Below are positions 11,776 to 22,267 of a stretch of 64,000 bases of DNA, piece by piece. The notes under the pieces were generated by a model. That model was not told where the DNA came from. It searched no databases and worked only from the letters and a program-made list of their open reading frames with translations. Numbering within the stretch: the stretch's first letter is position 1; each line of letters opens with the position of its first letter. Origin of the DNA: Ciceribacter thiooxidans (lineage in GTDB: Bacteria; Pseudomonadota; Alphaproteobacteria; Rhizobiales; Rhizobiaceae); assembly GCF_014126615.1 (NCBI RefSeq), contig NZ_CP059896.1, positions 692,501-756,500 of the forward strand. Direction: 5' to 3'. The position numbers and the translations under genes were made by a program.

Positions 11776-12261
11776 TTAGCGCGGCGCCTGTGCGCTCGAG
11801 GTGAGGAACTGTGTCGCCAGCCCCTCTGGCAGGCGGCGCGGCCGTCCGAGCCGGTTGACGACGGCAATCGTCACCTTGGCTGCGATCAACAGTTGCTCGC
11901 CGCGGCGGATCTCCTGCTCCAACACCATCTTCGCGCCGCCCGCCTTCACCGTCGTCGTCAAAATCTCCAGCACGTCGTCCATGCGCGCAGGGCTCTTGAA
12001 GTCGATTTCCATGCGGTGGACAACGAAAACGAGGCCCTCGTCGTCGATGCCGAGAAGCGCGCTCTGCTCCACGCCGAGGCAGCGCAGATAGTCGGTGCGG
12101 CCACGTTCGAGAAAGTGCAGATAGCGGGCGTGGTAGATGAGGCCGGAGAAGTCGGTGTCCTCGTAATAGACCCGCTGGAGCAGGCGATGGCCGGTTTCGA
12201 CGAGTTCGCCGCATATGGAAATCGCTTTGTTCGTCAAATGCTTATCCTTTTGCACTCTCAA
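11776..12261 (-). CDS. ybgC: Tol-Pal associated acyl-CoA thioesterase YbgC
   Basis: This 161-residue hotdog-fold thioesterase is usually the first gene of the tol-pal cluster and hydrolyses acyl-CoA at the membrane. The catalytic motif YYEDTDFSGLIYHARYLHF includes the conserved Asp, and FLERGRTDYLR follows as in the 4-HBT family. The first ~25 residues (up to GELVETGH) are an extension on the usual start. It diverges from sqdB, with 98 bp between the start codons. Confidence 0.93.
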   Translation of the reverse strand: MRVQKDKHLTNKAISICGELVETGHRLLQRVYYEDTDFSGLIYHARYLHFLERGRTDYLRCLGVEQSALLGIDDEGLVFVVHRMEIDFKSPARMDDVLEILTTTVKAGGAKMVLEQEIRRGEQLLIAAKVTIAVVNRLGRPRRLPEGLATQFLTSSAQAPR

Positions 12262-12359
12262 TAGTTCAGGGTTTTGTGGAGCCGGACCGACGGCATTGTA
12301 GTTCTGTCACAAATGGGCATTATCAGAAATCGAGCTCAACCGGCACAGGAGTCGATACC

Positions 12360-13580
12360 ATGCGAATAGCAGTGATGGGCGGTGATGGTTTTGTCGGCTG
12401 GCCGACGTCCTTGCATCTTTCCGATGCCGGCCATGATGTCCACATCCTCGACAATCTCTCCCGCCGCTGGATCGACACCGAACTCGGCGTGCAGTCGCTG
12501 ACGCCGATGGATTCCATCCAGGAGCGCACCCGCGTCTGGCATGCCGAAACCGGGCGCCGCATCCATTTCCACCTCATAGATCTCGCCCGCGACTACGAGC
12601 TCCTGAAGAACTGGCTCGCCGAATACCGGCCGGACGCGATCATCCATTTCGCCGAGCAGCGGGCGGCGCCTTACTCCATGAAGAGCGACCGCCACAAGAA
12701 CTACACCGTCAACAACAACATCAACGCGACTCACAATCTGCTGAATGCGCTGGTCGAGCTCAATCTCGACGCCCATCTCGTGCATCTCGGCACCATGGGT
12801 GTCTACGGCTATTCGACCGTCGGTGCCGCAATTCCCGAGGGCTATCTCCCGGTCGGGGTAGAGACGACCTCCGGCGAGACAGTTGCGCAGGAGATCCTCT
12901 ACCCCGCCAATCCCGGCTCGATCTACCACATGACCAAGTGCCTGGATCAGCTTCTCTTCCAGTTCTACGCCAAGAACGACGGCCTCAGGATCACCGATCT
13001 CCATCAGGGCATCGTCTGGGGCACGCACACCGAGCAGACCCGCCGCCATCCGCAGCTCGTCAACCGCTTCGACTATGACGGCGACTACGGCACCGTGCTC
13101 AACCGCTTCCTGATCCAGGCGGCGATCGGCTATCCGCTGACGGTGCACGGCACCGGCGGGCAGACGCGGGCCTTCATCCACATCCAGGATTCGGCGCGCT
13201 GCATCGAAATTGCGCTCAACAACCCGCCAGCGCGCGGATCGCGGGTCGAGATCTTCAACCAGATGACCGAGACGCACCGGGTGCGTGACCTCGCCGAGAT
13301 GATCGCCGGCATGACCGGTTCGGAGATCGCCTGGCTCCCCAATCCGCGCAAGGAAGCGCCGGAGAACGACCTCGTCGTCAAGAACGACAAGTTCCTCGGC
13401 CTCGGGCTCGAACCGACGACGCTTCAGGGCGGGCTGCTCGACGAGATCGTCGAGGTGGCGAAGAAGTTCGCTTACCGCGTCGATCGTTCGCGCGTTCCGG
13501 CCGTCTCGGCCTGGACGAAGGACATCGCGAAGACGATCAACCGCGATCCCGAAGGCAAGAAGCTGAAGTCCGTCTCATGA
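12360..13580 (+). CDS. sqdB: UDP-sulfoquinovose synthase
   Basis: SqdB joins sulfite to UDP-glucose to make UDP-sulfoquinovose, the head-group donor of the sulfolipid SQDG. The 406-residue protein is an extended SDR with the nucleotide loop GGDGFVGW, the catalytic YHMTK (Tyr-x3-Lys) and a Thr in LGTMGVYGYS. The stretches HFAEQRAAPYSM and TDLHQGIVWGTHT are SqdB-specific. ATG 12360 is chosen because CACAGGAG lies about 10 bp upstream and MRIAVMGGDG is the family start. It is the first gene of sqdBDC, overlapping sqdD by 4 bp. SQDG replaces phospholipids when phosphate is scarce. Confidence 0.97.
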   Translation: MRIAVMGGDGFVGWPTSLHLSDAGHDVHILDNLSRRWIDTELGVQSLTPMDSIQERTRVWHAETGRRIHFHLIDLARDYELLKNWLAEYRPDAIIHFAEQRAAPYSMKSDRHKNYTVNNNINATHNLLNALVELNLDAHLVHLGTMGVYGYSTVGAAIPEGYLPVGVETTSGETVAQEILYPANPGSIYHMTKCLDQLLFQFYAKNDGLRITDLHQGIVWGTHTEQTRRHPQLVNRFDYDGDYGTVLNRFLIQAAIGYPLTVHGTGGQTRAFIHIQDSARCIEIALNNPPARGSRVEIFNQMTETHRVRDLAEMIAGMTGSEIAWLPNPRKEAPENDLVVKNDKFLGLGLEPTTLQGGLLDEIVEVAKKFAYRVDRSRVPAVSAWTKDIAKTINRDPEGKKLKSVS

Positions 13581-14449
13581 TGATGGGCAGCGAAACCGTG
13601 CGGGGCATCCGCTCCGCAACGGCGGCCCGTTCGCGGGAAGCCTATGTCACGCTCGTGACCAATGCCGACTACGCCATGGGCGCCACGGCGCTCGCCCGCT
13701 CGATCCGCCTTTCCGGCAGCGGCGCCGACATCGTCGTCCTCCACACCGGCGGCGTCGGGGCGGCCGATCTCGCGCCGCTGGAAGCGTTCGACTGCCGGCT
13801 GGTCGAGGTCGAGCACCTGCCGCTCTCCGACGCCTTCAACGAGCGCCACGCTCGCGGGCGGCTGCATGCGGACGCGCCCTTCACCAAGGGGCGCAAGCCC
13901 TTCTTCCACACGCCAGTCGACAATTTCTGCAAGCTCCGGCTGTGGCAGCTCATCGACTACCGCACCTGCATCTTCATCGATGCGGATGCGATCGTTCTGA
14001 AAAACATCGACCGGCTCTTCGAATATCCGGAATTCTCCGCTGCGCCGAACGTCTACGAAAGTCTTGCGGATTTCCACCGGCTGAATTCCGGCGTCTTTGT
14101 CGCCCGGCCGTCGCTGCTCACCTTCAAGGCCATGCTGGACCGGCTCGACCAGCCGGACGTCTTCTGGCGGCGGACCGACCAGACCTTCCTCGAGGCGTTC
14201 TTTCCGGACTGGCACGGCCTGCCGGTCTTCATGAACATGCTGCAATATGTCTGGTTCAACCTGCCGGAACTCTGGGACTGGAAGGCGATTTCCGTCCTCC
14301 ACTACCAGTATGAGAAGCCGTGGGAGGCCGATCACCCGAAGAGCGCCGCGCTCCGGCCGCTGATCGATCTCTGGCACGCCTATCACACCGGCGACGGCAT
14401 ACCCGACATCGCTGCCCTTCCCAATCCGTCGCCGGCGGTGGCCGCATGA
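13577..14449 (+). CDS. sqdD: Sulfolipid glycosyltransferase SqdD (GT8-like)
   Basis: The 290-residue protein is a glycogenin-like GT8 family transferase, expected to transfer sulfoquinovose from its UDP form to diacylglycerol. The DxD motif lies in CIFIDADAIVLKNID, and LNSGVFVARPS and LHYQYEKPWE match the family's donor-site words. The start ATG overlaps the sqdB stop (ATGATG at 13577), so translation is probably coupled. The link to sulfolipid comes from the family and from position in the sqdBDC operon. Confidence 0.93.
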   Translation: MMMGSETVRGIRSATAARSREAYVTLVTNADYAMGATALARSIRLSGSGADIVVLHTGGVGAADLAPLEAFDCRLVEVEHLPLSDAFNERHARGRLHADAPFTKGRKPFFHTPVDNFCKLRLWQLIDYRTCIFIDADAIVLKNIDRLFEYPEFSAAPNVYESLADFHRLNSGVFVARPSLLTFKAMLDRLDQPDVFWRRTDQTFLEAFFPDWHGLPVFMNMLQYVWFNLPELWDWKAISVLHYQYEKPWEADHPKSAALRPLIDLWHAYHTGDGIPDIAALPNPSPAVAA

Positions 14450-15336
14450 AGGTTCTGGTGTCGGGCGGAACCGGCCTCGTCGGGCGCTATGTCGTCGAGG
14501 AACTGCTGACCGCCGGATATTCGGTCGCGGTCGCCGGCCGGCAGGCACCGCCGCCCGGTTATTTCTCCCGCCCGGTCGGCTCCCGGCCGCTTGTCCTCGA
14601 TCCAGAGGCGGACCCCGCTACCGCCTTCGACGACGTTTATCATTTCGTCCATGCCGCCTTCGATCATCTTCCGGGAAAGTACCGCGGCGGGGAGGGGGAT
14701 GATCCGGACGGTTTCCGGCGACGCAATCTCGACGGCACCGTGGCGCTCTTCGAGGCGGCGAAGAAGGCCGGGCTGCGACGCTGCATCTTCCTGTCGAGCC
14801 GCGCCGTCTATGACGGCTGTCGTGAGTCTCCGCCGTTCCGCGAGGACATGGTGCTTTCGCCGGAGAGCCTCTACGGCGAGGTCAAGCTGACCGCCGAACG
14901 GGCCTTGTCGGACCTCTCCGCGCCGGGATTCGCGGGCACGAGCCTCAGGCTCACCGGCGTCTACGGCGATCTCCGGCCGAACAAATGGGACAGTCTCTTC
15001 GCCGACTATCGCGCCGGCCGCCCGGTCGCCGCCCGCGCCGGCACCGAGGTGCACGGGCGCGATGTCGGCCGGGCGGTCACGCTCGTGCTGCAGGCAGACA
15101 CCGCGAAGGTCGCGGGGAAGGCCTTCAACGTCTCCGACATCGTCGTTGACCGCCGCGACCTGCTTTCGCTCTATGGTGCGCTCGTCGGCTGTCCCCATCC
15201 CCTGCCGGATGCCGCCGATCATGCCGGGATCGGGGAGATGGTGACCGACCGCATCCGGGCGCTCGGCTGGCAGCCGGGCGGACGGGCGCTGTTCGAGGCG
15301 ACGATCGGCAGCCTTGCCGGGCAGGACGCGGGCTGA
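14446..15336 (+). CDS. sqdC: Sulfolipid biosynthesis protein SqdC (NAD-dependent epimerase-like)
   Basis: SqdC is a 296-residue SDR-type protein (SGGTGLVGRYV glycine loop; catalytic-type YGEVK in SLYGEVKLTAE) encoded with sqdB and sqdD in rhizobia. Its exact reaction is not settled. The start ATG at 14446 overlaps the sqdD stop (ATGA), so all three genes are translationally linked. An in-frame extension further upstream lies inside sqdD and is ignored. Confidence 0.9.
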   Translation: MKVLVSGGTGLVGRYVVEELLTAGYSVAVAGRQAPPPGYFSRPVGSRPLVLDPEADPATAFDDVYHFVHAAFDHLPGKYRGGEGDDPDGFRRRNLDGTVALFEAAKKAGLRRCIFLSSRAVYDGCRESPPFREDMVLSPESLYGEVKLTAERALSDLSAPGFAGTSLRLTGVYGDLRPNKWDSLFADYRAGRPVAARAGTEVHGRDVGRAVTLVLQADTAKVAGKAFNVSDIVVDRRDLLSLYGALVGCPHPLPDAADHAGIGEMVTDRIRALGWQPGGRALFEATIGSLAGQDAG

Positions 15337-15357
15337 GGTCCGGATCGGTTTTCGCCG

Positions 15358-15924
15358 TCAGCGCATCAGCTCCGCCTCGGTCCAGCCGAAGGCCGCCATG
15401 GCCTCCTGCCGCGCTTCCGCATCGTCGCCGACGATGAACTCGTCGAGCTGCGGCGGCTTCACGCTGGTGCCGGCGAGCATCGCATGGACCTGTCCGCGAT
15501 GGTGGGTCTGGTGTTGGAAGAGGTGGCTCAGGATGTCGTCGCAGCGGTCGTGCTGCACGCGGTCGTCGCGATGGACGGCGACGATCCGCGCGAGATCGCC
15601 GGCCGTGAGCCGGTCGCAGAAATCGAGAAGCCGCCGGTCGACGGCGGCTTGCGCTTCTGCCAGCGCCGGCAGATCGAGGAACGGCTCCTCGTCCTCCCAG
15701 GCCTTCGGCCCCAGCGCCCCGCCTTCCAGCGCATCGACATAGAACCAGTCGACGACGATGATGTGGTTGAGGGTCTTGAGGATCGAGGGAAAGAAGCTGG
15801 TGCGCGCCGCCTCCAGTTCGCCCGGCCGAAGCCGCGCACAGGCCTGATGCAGCCGCCAGTTGACGAGCGCATTGTTGCGCGCGAGCTTGCGGAAGACGCG
15901 GGTGGGATCGGTCAGGTCGTCCAT
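15358..15924 (-). CDS. DinB-family metal-dependent protein
   Basis: This 188-residue four-helix-bundle protein belongs to the DinB/YfiT superfamily. The putative metal ligands are His54 (in TLNHIIVVDW) and the pair in HQTHHRGQVH (His138, His142). Such proteins are often thiol-dependent hydrolases or transferases, but no substrate can be read from the sequence. It lies convergent with sqdC and 48 bp downstream of ruvB on the same strand, so it may be carried on the ruv transcript. Confidence 0.85.
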   Translation of the reverse strand: MDDLTDPTRVFRKLARNNALVNWRLHQACARLRPGELEAARTSFFPSILKTLNHIIVVDWFYVDALEGGALGPKAWEDEEPFLDLPALAEAQAAVDRRLLDFCDRLTAGDLARIVAVHRDDRVQHDRCDDILSHLFQHQTHHRGQVHAMLAGTSVKPPQLDEFIVGDDAEARQEAMAAFGWTEAELMR

Positions 15925-15972
15925 GGCTGCGCTCCCTTCGTAACCGACCGGTGCACCGTCGCGGACCGGCCG

Positions 15973-17013
15973 CTATTCATCCTCCAGCGTCAGACGGAAT
16001 TGCGCGGCTTCGAGGTCCTTCGGCGGCTGCAAGCCGAGATGTTTCCAGGCGATTGCCGTCAGCACGCGGCCGCGCGGCGTGCGCTGGATGAAGCCCTGCT
16101 GGATCATGTAGGGCTCGATGATGTCCTCGATCGCGTCGCGCGGTTCTGAAAGGCCCGCCGCGATCGTCTCGATGCCGACGGGGCCGCCACCGAAATTGAC
16201 AGCGATCATGTTGAGATAGCGCTTGTCGAGCTGGTCGAGACCCATATTGTCGACCAGGAGACGCGTCAGCGCCTCATCGGCGATCTCCCGCGTCACGGCT
16301 TCGGCGCGGGCGACCTCGGCAAAATCGCGCACGCGGCGCAGCAGCCGGCCGGCGATGCGCGGCGTGCCGCGGGCGCGCCTTGCGATCTCGCGCGCGCCTT
16401 CGTCAGTCATGCCGAGTCCCATCAGCCGCGCGCCGCGCCGGACGATGCTTTCGAGTTCCTCGACCGTGTAGAAGGAAAGCCGCACCGGAATGCCGAAGCG
16501 GTCGCGCAGCGGCGTCGTGAGCAGCCCGAGACGGGTGGTCGCGGCCACGAGCGTGAATTTCGAGAGATCGATCTTCACCGAGCGGGCGGCCGGGCCCTCG
16601 CCGATGATGAGGTCGAGCTGGAAATCCTCCATCGCCGGGTAGAGGATTTCTTCGACCGCCGGGTTCAGCCGGTGGATTTCGTCGATGAAGAGAACGTCGC
16701 GCTCCTCGAGATTGGTGAGCAGGGCGGCGAGATCGCCCGCCTTGGCGATGACCGGGCCGGAGGTCGAGCGGAAATTGACGCCGAGTTCCTTCGCCATGAT
16801 CTGGGCGAGCGTCGTCTTGCCGAGACCGGGCGGACCGACGAAGAGTACATGGTCGAGCGCCTCGCCGCGCCCCTTCGCCGCCTCGATGAAGATCTTCAGG
16901 TTCGCCCGCGCCTCGGCCTGGCCGGTGAACTCGTCGAGCGATTGCGGGCGCAGGGTGGCGTCGATGTCCTCGCCGCGCTTGTCGGGCGTAATAAGGCGAT
17001 CGGCTTCACTCAT
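15973..17013 (-). CDS. ruvB: Holliday junction helicase motor subunit RuvB
   Basis: RuvB drives branch migration of Holliday junctions together with RuvA. The 346-residue protein has Walker [13 protein letters not shown], Walker [12 protein letters not shown], sensor word [12 protein letters not shown] and the C-terminal winged helix ([17 protein letters not shown]). Length and start ([10 protein letters not shown]) are normal. It is the third gene of ruvC-ruvA-ruvB, with a 133-bp gap after ruvA. Confidence 0.98.
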   Translation of the reverse strand: MSEADRLITPDKRGEDIDATLRPQSLDEFTGQAEARANLKIFIEAAKGRGEALDHVLFVGPPGLGKTTLAQIMAKELGVNFRSTSGPVIAKAGDLAALLTNLEERDVLFIDEIHRLNPAVEEILYPAMEDFQLDLIIGEGPAARSVKIDLSKFTLVAATTRLGLLTTPLRDRFGIPVRLSFYTVEELESIVRRGARLMGLGMTDEGAREIARRARGTPRIAGRLLRRVRDFAEVARAEAVTREIADEALTRLLVDNMGLDQLDKRYLNMIAVNFGGGPVGIETIAAGLSEPRDAIEDIIEPYMIQQGFIQRTPRGRVLTAIAWKHLGLQPPKDLEAAQFRLTLEDE

Positions 17014-17146
17014 GGGGCTTCATCCGTTTCGACGGCGATAATGACAGCAGCGCCGGGGCCGCTCAATGGTCTTTGACCGGATCGGGGTCTTTGACCAGAT
17101 TTGCCGCGGCCGGTAAAGCCACGGATCGCCGTTCCCCTGTCGCGTC

Positions 17147-17764
17147 TCACCGCGACAGCTCCTTCAGCCCCAGCCGGATGAGCTTGGCGCTGTCGGCGCC
17201 GTCGCCGGCGGTCTTCAGGGCTGCCGCGACCGCGTTTGCCGCCTGTTCGCGCGAATAGCCGAGATTGGTGAGCGCCGAGACGGCGTCGGAGACCGGGGCA
17301 GGGGCCACGCCTTCGCCGAGTTCCTGTTTGAGGCCGATCGTGCCCGCGGCCTCGCCGGCGAAGGCCGGCGCCTTGTTCTTCAGTTCGGTGACGATGCGCA
17401 CCGCGACCTTCGGTCCGACGCCCGGCGCCCGCGAGACCGACGTCTTGTCCTGCAGCGCGATCGCATTGGCGAGTTCGGACGGAGTGAGGGTGGAGAGGAC
17501 CGCGAGCGCCACCTTGGTGCCGACGCCCTGGACGCTTTGCAGCAGGTTGAACCACTCCCGCTCGAGCGCCGTCAGGAAGCCGAAGAGTTTCAGTTGGTCC
17601 TCCCGGACATAGGTCTCGACGAAGAGCACGGCGGCCTCGCCGGCCGAGCCGAGCTTCGACAGCGTGCGCGAGGAGCAGTGGGCGATATAGCAGACGCCGT
17701 GGACGTCGATCAGGGCGTAGTCGCTGCCGATTTCCTCAATGGTGCCTTTGAGCTTGCCGATCAT
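17147..17764 (-). CDS. ruvA: Holliday junction DNA-binding subunit RuvA
   Basis: RuvA binds four-way junctions and loads RuvB. The 205-residue protein starts [16 protein letters not shown] and contains the helix-hairpin-helix words [17 protein letters not shown] and [17 protein letters not shown]. Its C-terminal RuvB-binding domain contains [13 protein letters not shown]. It is 34 bp downstream of ruvC, in the same operon. Confidence 0.97.
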   Translation of the reverse strand: MIGKLKGTIEEIGSDYALIDVHGVCYIAHCSSRTLSKLGSAGEAAVLFVETYVREDQLKLFGFLTALEREWFNLLQSVQGVGTKVALAVLSTLTPSELANAIALQDKTSVSRAPGVGPKVAVRIVTELKNKAPAFAGEAAGTIGLKQELGEGVAPAPVSDAVSALTNLGYSREQAANAVAAALKTAGDGADSAKLIRLGLKELSR

Positions 17765-17798
17765 GAAGTATGGTCCGTCGGGTGGTGGGTGCGAATTG

Positions 17799-18311
17799 TC
17801 AGCCGGTTGCGAGGACCCTGCGCATCCGCTCGCCGCCGCGATTGTGGGCGTGGCAGATGGCGATCGCCAATGCGTCTGCGGCGTCGTTGCCCTTGAACTC
17901 GGCCTTCGGCATCAGGATCTTCAGCATCATGTGGATCTGCTGCTTCTCGCCGTGGCCGACGCCGATCACCGACTTCTTCACCGCGTTGGGTGCATACTCG
18001 GAGACCGGCAGGCCGGCGCGGGCCGGAACCAGCATGGCGACGCCGCGCGCCTGGCCGAGTTTCAGCGTCGCAACGGCGTCCTTGTTGACGAAGGTCTGTT
18101 CGACGGCGGCCTCGTCGGGCTGGTAGGAATGAACGATCTCGGCGAGCCCGTCATGCAGCTGGCAGAGGCGCGAGGCGAGGTCCATGTCGCCGTCCGAAGT
18201 CACCGTGCCGGAAGCGACGAAACGCAGGCTGTTGCCGAGCGTCTCGATGACGCCCCAGCCGGTGCGCCTGAGGCCCGGATCGATACCGATGATGCGAATC
18301 GCACTTTGCAT
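17799..18311 (-). CDS. ruvC: Crossover junction endodeoxyribonuclease RuvC
   Basis: RuvC resolves Holliday junctions by paired nicks. The 170-residue protein carries the acidic metal-binding residues of the RNase H-like fold: Asp in [14 protein letters not shown], Glu in [11 protein letters not shown], and the C-terminal Asp pair in [13 protein letters not shown]. It is first in the ruvCAB operon, and no yebC lies upstream of it here. Confidence 0.97.
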   Translation of the reverse strand: MQSAIRIIGIDPGLRRTGWGVIETLGNSLRFVASGTVTSDGDMDLASRLCQLHDGLAEIVHSYQPDEAAVEQTFVNKDAVATLKLGQARGVAMLVPARAGLPVSEYAPNAVKKSVIGVGHGEKQQIHMMLKILMPKAEFKGNDAADALAIAICHAHNRGGERMRRVLATG

Positions 18312-18484
18312 GGCTCACCCTATTCCGTCTCCCGGAGGGTTTGCCAGCAAAATGTGAACAAAACAAAAACATTCAACAACAAGGGATCGTGATCGATGCC
18401 GCGCCGGCCCCGGGGTGGCAATCGCGATTTGCCTTTCTAAATAGAGTTCTCCGACCAAGAGACCAGATGACGCAGGGGCTGCCG

Positions 18485-19486
18485 ATGGTACCGTTTTCGA
18501 TCCTCGACCTTTCACCGGTTGCCGAAGGACACACCGTCGGCGAGGCGTTGGAAGCGTCGCGGCGGATGGCGCAGAAGGCGGAGACCTGCGGCTACAACCG
18601 CTTCTGGCTCGCCGAGCATCACGGCATGCCGGGGATCGCCAGTGCCGCCACATCGATCGTGATCGCCCATGTCGGGGCGGCGACCTCCCGCATCCGCATC
18701 GGCTCGGGTGGCGTCATGCTGCCCAATCACTCGCCGCTCGTGATCGCCGAGCAGTTCGGCACGCTGGAGGCGCTCTTTCCCGGCCGCGTCGATCTCGGCC
18801 TCGGGCGGGCGCCCGGCACCGACATGCGCACGGCGCGGGCCCTCCGCCGCAATCTCGAAGCCTCCGCCGAGAGCTTTCCGCGCGACATCATCGACCTGCA
18901 GCGGCTGCTGGGTCCCCGGCAGGAGGAGCAGACGGTGATTGCGGTCCCCGGCAACGGCAGCAACGTGCCGCTCTGGCTCCTCGGGTCGAGCCTCTACAGC
19001 GCCCACCTCGCCGCCGCGCTCGGCCTGCCTTATGCCTTCGCCTCGCATTTCGCCCCGGACCAGCTGATGGAGGCGATTGCGATCTACCGCGAGCGCTTCG
19101 AACCGTCGGAACAGTTGTCGAAGCCCTATGTCATGGTCGGCGTCATGGCGGTTGCGGCGGAGAGCGATGCGGAGGCGCAGCACCTCTTCACCTCGGCGCA
19201 ACAGCAATTCGTCAATCTGCGGCGCAATGTCCGCCGACCGTTCCCCCGTCCGGTCGAAACGATGGACGGGCTCTGGTCCGACGTCGAGCGTATGGGCGTC
19301 GAGCATACGCTGCGCTTCGCGATGGTCGGCGCGGCGTCGACGGTGGAAGAAAAGCTCTCCGGCTTCCTCGAAGAGACGGGGGCGGACGAGCTCATCATCT
19401 CCACGCCTGTGCACGACGTCGAGGCCCGGCTGCAGTCGATCGAGATTTTCAGTAGCTTCTCAGGGGTCATGAAACCTGCACATTGA
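18485..19486 (+). CDS. LLM-class flavin-dependent oxidoreductase (luciferase-like)
   Basis: This 333-residue protein belongs to the bacterial luciferase-like group that uses reduced flavin, in the single-component MsnO8/YhbW-like branch. Typical words are [27 protein letters not shown] and [15 protein letters not shown] 18485 is preferred because AGGGGC lies about 7 bp upstream and homologues usually begin with a short [10 protein letters not shown] segment; ATG 18467 is a possible earlier start. The substrate is unknown. It diverges from ruvC and stands alone. Confidence 0.88.
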   Translation: MVPFSILDLSPVAEGHTVGEALEASRRMAQKAETCGYNRFWLAEHHGMPGIASAATSIVIAHVGAATSRIRIGSGGVMLPNHSPLVIAEQFGTLEALFPGRVDLGLGRAPGTDMRTARALRRNLEASAESFPRDIIDLQRLLGPRQEEQTVIAVPGNGSNVPLWLLGSSLYSAHLAAALGLPYAFASHFAPDQLMEAIAIYRERFEPSEQLSKPYVMVGVMAVAAESDAEAQHLFTSAQQQFVNLRRNVRRPFPRPVETMDGLWSDVERMGVEHTLRFAMVGAASTVEEKLSGFLEETGADELIISTPVHDVEARLQSIEIFSSFSGVMKPAH

Positions 19487-19569
19487 GCCGGGCCCTGGCG
19501 CAAGATTTCTTGTCTCGGAGGGTATTTTCATCGGCTTTTCAGCGCTTCTGCGAGATATTGCCCCCTAAA

Positions 19570-19585
19570 TTAACCGGCGTTTAAG
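19570..19585. promoter_or_regulatory. CtrA-like box upstream of the chemoreceptor
   Basis: TTAA-N7-TTAAG occurs 120 bp before the chemoreceptor start. The second half ends in G on this strand; on the opposite strand it reads TTAA with a 7-bp spacer. CtrA controls motility and chemotaxis genes in many alphaproteobacteria. Confidence 0.45.
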
Positions 19586-19705
19586 TAAAGCTTCCCAAGG
19601 GTAGAGTATCACGGTCCGTCTGGTGCCGCGCTCGCCCGCGAGCCCGCGACCGTATCAAGGGGAATGGCGCCGCAAAGGCGCAATGCGGGAAGGCTGGATA
19701 GAGTA

Positions 19706-22024
19706 ATGCACCGGTTCAATTCACTGTCCTCGAAAGTCATAGGTATTTTTCTTTTGCTCACGGCGGCGTCGGTCGGCGTACTGAACGTTCTCGCCTATTA
19801 CACGTCGAGCAGCATCTTCGGCCGCCAGACCTACCACGCGATGGAGAGCACGCTCACCTTCCGCGGCGACATGCTGAAGGAACAGCTCACCCAGATGGAG
19901 AACCAGGCGACCTCGATCGCCAAGATCGAAAGCCTGCAGCAGGCGGTGACCTCGCTGAAGAGCGGCTGGAACACGATCGTCAAGAACTCGGGCGATGCCC
20001 ATGCGGAACTGCGCTCGGTCTTCGTCGACAAGAACCCGAACCCCGCGAACGAACGCGAGAAGCTCCTGAAGCCCGAGGGTCCGAGTGGCTTCTATTACGG
20101 GGCGCATGAAAAGACCCAGGCCGAAGTCGCCGGCTTCCTCGCCGACACGCAGTTCCGTGACCTGCTGATCGCCGACCAGACCGGCAACGTCATCTATTCC
20201 TACAAGAAGGACCGCTCGTTTGCCGAAAACGTGACGACCGGCGACTTCCAGGCATCCGGGATCGGCCGCGCCTTCGCAGCCGGCGCGGAAGCCGCCGCCG
20301 GCGCCACGGAGGATGCAGCCCCGACGCGCTTCTCCGGTCTCGTCGTCGGCAGCGATCCGTCCTCGCCCGACATCTACTTCGCGGTGCCGGTCGTGAAATT
20401 CGGCGCCTTCAAGGGCACGATCCTCTTCCAGCTCAGGGAAAGCGCCGTCGCCGGCATCCTCTCCAAGGGCATCAGCGCCGAGAGCGGCGAGCGCTCGGCG
20501 ATCCTTTCCGGCGACGGAACGGGGATCGCATTGACGCCGGACGGCCATCTCGCTGATATCTCCGCCGCTCCCTTCGGCTTTGCCGCCGATGCGATGACGG
20601 CAACGGATACGGTCATCGCCGATTTCGACCGCGACGGCGATACCGCCCGCGCCTATGCCCGTCCGATCTCCTTCGGAGAACACGACTTCCTGGTGGTCGA
20701 GAGCATCGGTCTTTCCGAGCTCAACGCCGGCTCGCTGGAGATCGCCGGCATCCTGACGGCGATCGCCGTTGCCGCGCTCGCCGTCATGGCGGTCGCGACC
20801 GGCGTTCTCACCCGCCGCCTCTTCGCGCCGCTCGCCAGGCTTGCGACCGTCACCGGCGACGTTGCGAACGGCAAGCTCGACGACGTGGTCGGCAACCAGG
20901 ACCGCAAGGACGAGATCGGAACCATGGCGCGCGCGCTCGAACGCTTCCGCACCGCGCTCATCGAACAGCATCGTCTGGAGGCCATGAACGAGGAGAACCG
21001 CGAGAAGTCCGAAGTCGAGCGCCGGCAGCGCTTTGCCGAGCGCGAAGCCGAGGCACGTACGCTGCAGGCGGTCGTCGAGGCGCTGGACGAGGGCCTCGAC
21101 CGGCTCGCCGGCGGCGATCTCGACTTCCAGATCACCCAGGTCTTCCCGCAGGATCTCGAAGGCCTGCGGCACAACTTCAACAAGGCGCTGTCCACGCTCA
21201 GCCAGACGCTCTCGGGCATCGGCGGAAACTCCGTCGCCGTCCGCGAGGGCTCGGAAGAAATGCGCGCCGGTGCCGACCAGCTCGCCGCCCGCACCGAACG
21301 CCAGGCGGCCGCGATCACCGAGACCGCAAGCGCGATCAAGGCGATCACCGATGCGGTGAAGACGCAGATCGCCCGTGCCGAAGATGCCGAGCGGCTCGCC
21401 CGCAACGCCAAGAACGACACCGAGCATTCCGGCCACATCATGCGTGACACGATCGCGGCGATGGAAGCGATCCAGTCGTCGTCGCAGCAGATCAACCAGA
21501 TCATCGGCGTGATCGACGAGATCGCCTTCCAGACGAACCTGCTGGCGCTCAATGCGGGCGTCGAAGCGGCACGTGCCGGCGAAAGCGGCAAGGGCTTTGC
21601 CGTGGTCGCCCAGGAAGTGCGCGAGCTCGCCCAGCGTTCGGCCGCGGCCGCCAAGGAGATCGCGAGCCTGCTCGCCAAATCGACGGGCGAAGTGGCAAAC
21701 GGCGTCTCGCTGGTAGAAAAGGCCGGCTCGGCGCTGGAGGGTATCGGCGCGCACGTCGTTGCGATCAACGGGCAGATCGGCGAGATCATGGAGTCGACGC
21801 GCGAGGAAGCTCAAACGCTGGTCGAGATCAACAGTTCCGTCGGTCAGATCGACATCATGACCCAGCAGAACGCGGCCATGGTCGAGGAGACGACGGCGGC
21901 CATCCATCGCCTCGCTTCCGAGGCGGTCGAGATGGACCAGCGGCTCGGTCAGTTCCAGCTCGCCCAGTCCGGGCGGGTCGCCGACGAACAGTACGGCCAC
22001 GACGCGATGCGCCGTGCGGGCTGA
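19706..22024 (+). CDS. Methyl-accepting chemotaxis protein
   Basis: This is a 772-residue membrane chemoreceptor. A transmembrane helix (about 10-31) precedes a periplasmic sensory domain of about 310 residues, then a second helix (about 345-368) and a HAMP domain ([20 protein letters not shown]). A second HAMP-like segment ([13 protein letters not shown]) leads to the signalling domain. The hairpin tip, [20 protein letters not shown] and on to [15 protein letters not shown], is classic. No C-terminal CheB/CheR tether pentapeptide is present. The ligand cannot be told. ATG 19706 is used; an earlier in-frame ATG at 19664 would add 14 basic residues. Confidence 0.95.
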   Translation: MHRFNSLSSKVIGIFLLLTAASVGVLNVLAYYTSSSIFGRQTYHAMESTLTFRGDMLKEQLTQMENQATSIAKIESLQQAVTSLKSGWNTIVKNSGDAHAELRSVFVDKNPNPANEREKLLKPEGPSGFYYGAHEKTQAEVAGFLADTQFRDLLIADQTGNVIYSYKKDRSFAENVTTGDFQASGIGRAFAAGAEAAAGATEDAAPTRFSGLVVGSDPSSPDIYFAVPVVKFGAFKGTILFQLRESAVAGILSKGISAESGERSAILSGDGTGIALTPDGHLADISAAPFGFAADAMTATDTVIADFDRDGDTARAYARPISFGEHDFLVVESIGLSELNAGSLEIAGILTAIAVAALAVMAVATGVLTRRLFAPLARLATVTGDVANGKLDDVVGNQDRKDEIGTMARALERFRTALIEQHRLEAMNEENREKSEVERRQRFAEREAEARTLQAVVEALDEGLDRLAGGDLDFQITQVFPQDLEGLRHNFNKALSTLSQTLSGIGGNSVAVREGSEEMRAGADQLAARTERQAAAITETASAIKAITDAVKTQIARAEDAERLARNAKNDTEHSGHIMRDTIAAMEAIQSSSQQINQIIGVIDEIAFQTNLLALNAGVEAARAGESGKGFAVVAQEVRELAQRSAAAAKEIASLLAKSTGEVANGVSLVEKAGSALEGIGAHVVAINGQIGEIMESTREEAQTLVEINSSVGQIDIMTQQNAAMVEETTAAIHRLASEAVEMDQRLGQFQLAQSGRVADEQYGHDAMRRAG

Positions 22025-22055
22025 TCAATAGAGCGACTTTCCTTGAACCACACTA

Positions 22056-22084
22056 AAAATGCCGGCCCTTGGGCCGGCATTTTC
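22056..22084 (+). terminator. Intrinsic terminator of the chemoreceptor gene
   Basis: AAAATGCCGGCCC pairs with GGGCCGGCATTTT around TT, followed by CTTTGG. It begins 32 bp after the stop and would work in both directions. Confidence 0.85.
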
Positions 22085-22149
22085 TTTGGTGATAGTGTCG
22101 ACCCGTGCGCCTGACGGGCGCCTTACAGTAAAACCCCAAAAAAATATGG

Positions 22150-22191
22150 TTAAGCACTAGAGTTAACGAGTAGGCTTAATGTCGTGTTAAC
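22150..22191 (+). promoter_or_regulatory. Four phased TTAA half-sites including a CtrA box (first OMP gene)
   Basis: TTAA occurs at 22150, 22163, 22176 and 22187, giving steps of 13, 13 and 11 bp. The last two form TTAATGTCGTGTTAAC, a perfect TTAA-N7-TTAAC CtrA consensus. The array ends 77 bp before the start of the outer-membrane protein gene. The same 13-13-11 layout precedes the paralogue at 23652-23693. Confidence 0.65.
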
Positions 22192-22267
22192 TCCAATTTG
22201 CGATCTTTCTGTCGAACAGGCACGGCGCCAACCCCACGGCGGAAGAAAGTGCGCGGAGTAGCGACAG

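Noticed and set aside
19721..22000. 759-residue minus-strand frame over the chemoreceptor
   Set aside because: Antisense to a chemoreceptor with complete domain order; composition is that of a shadow frame.
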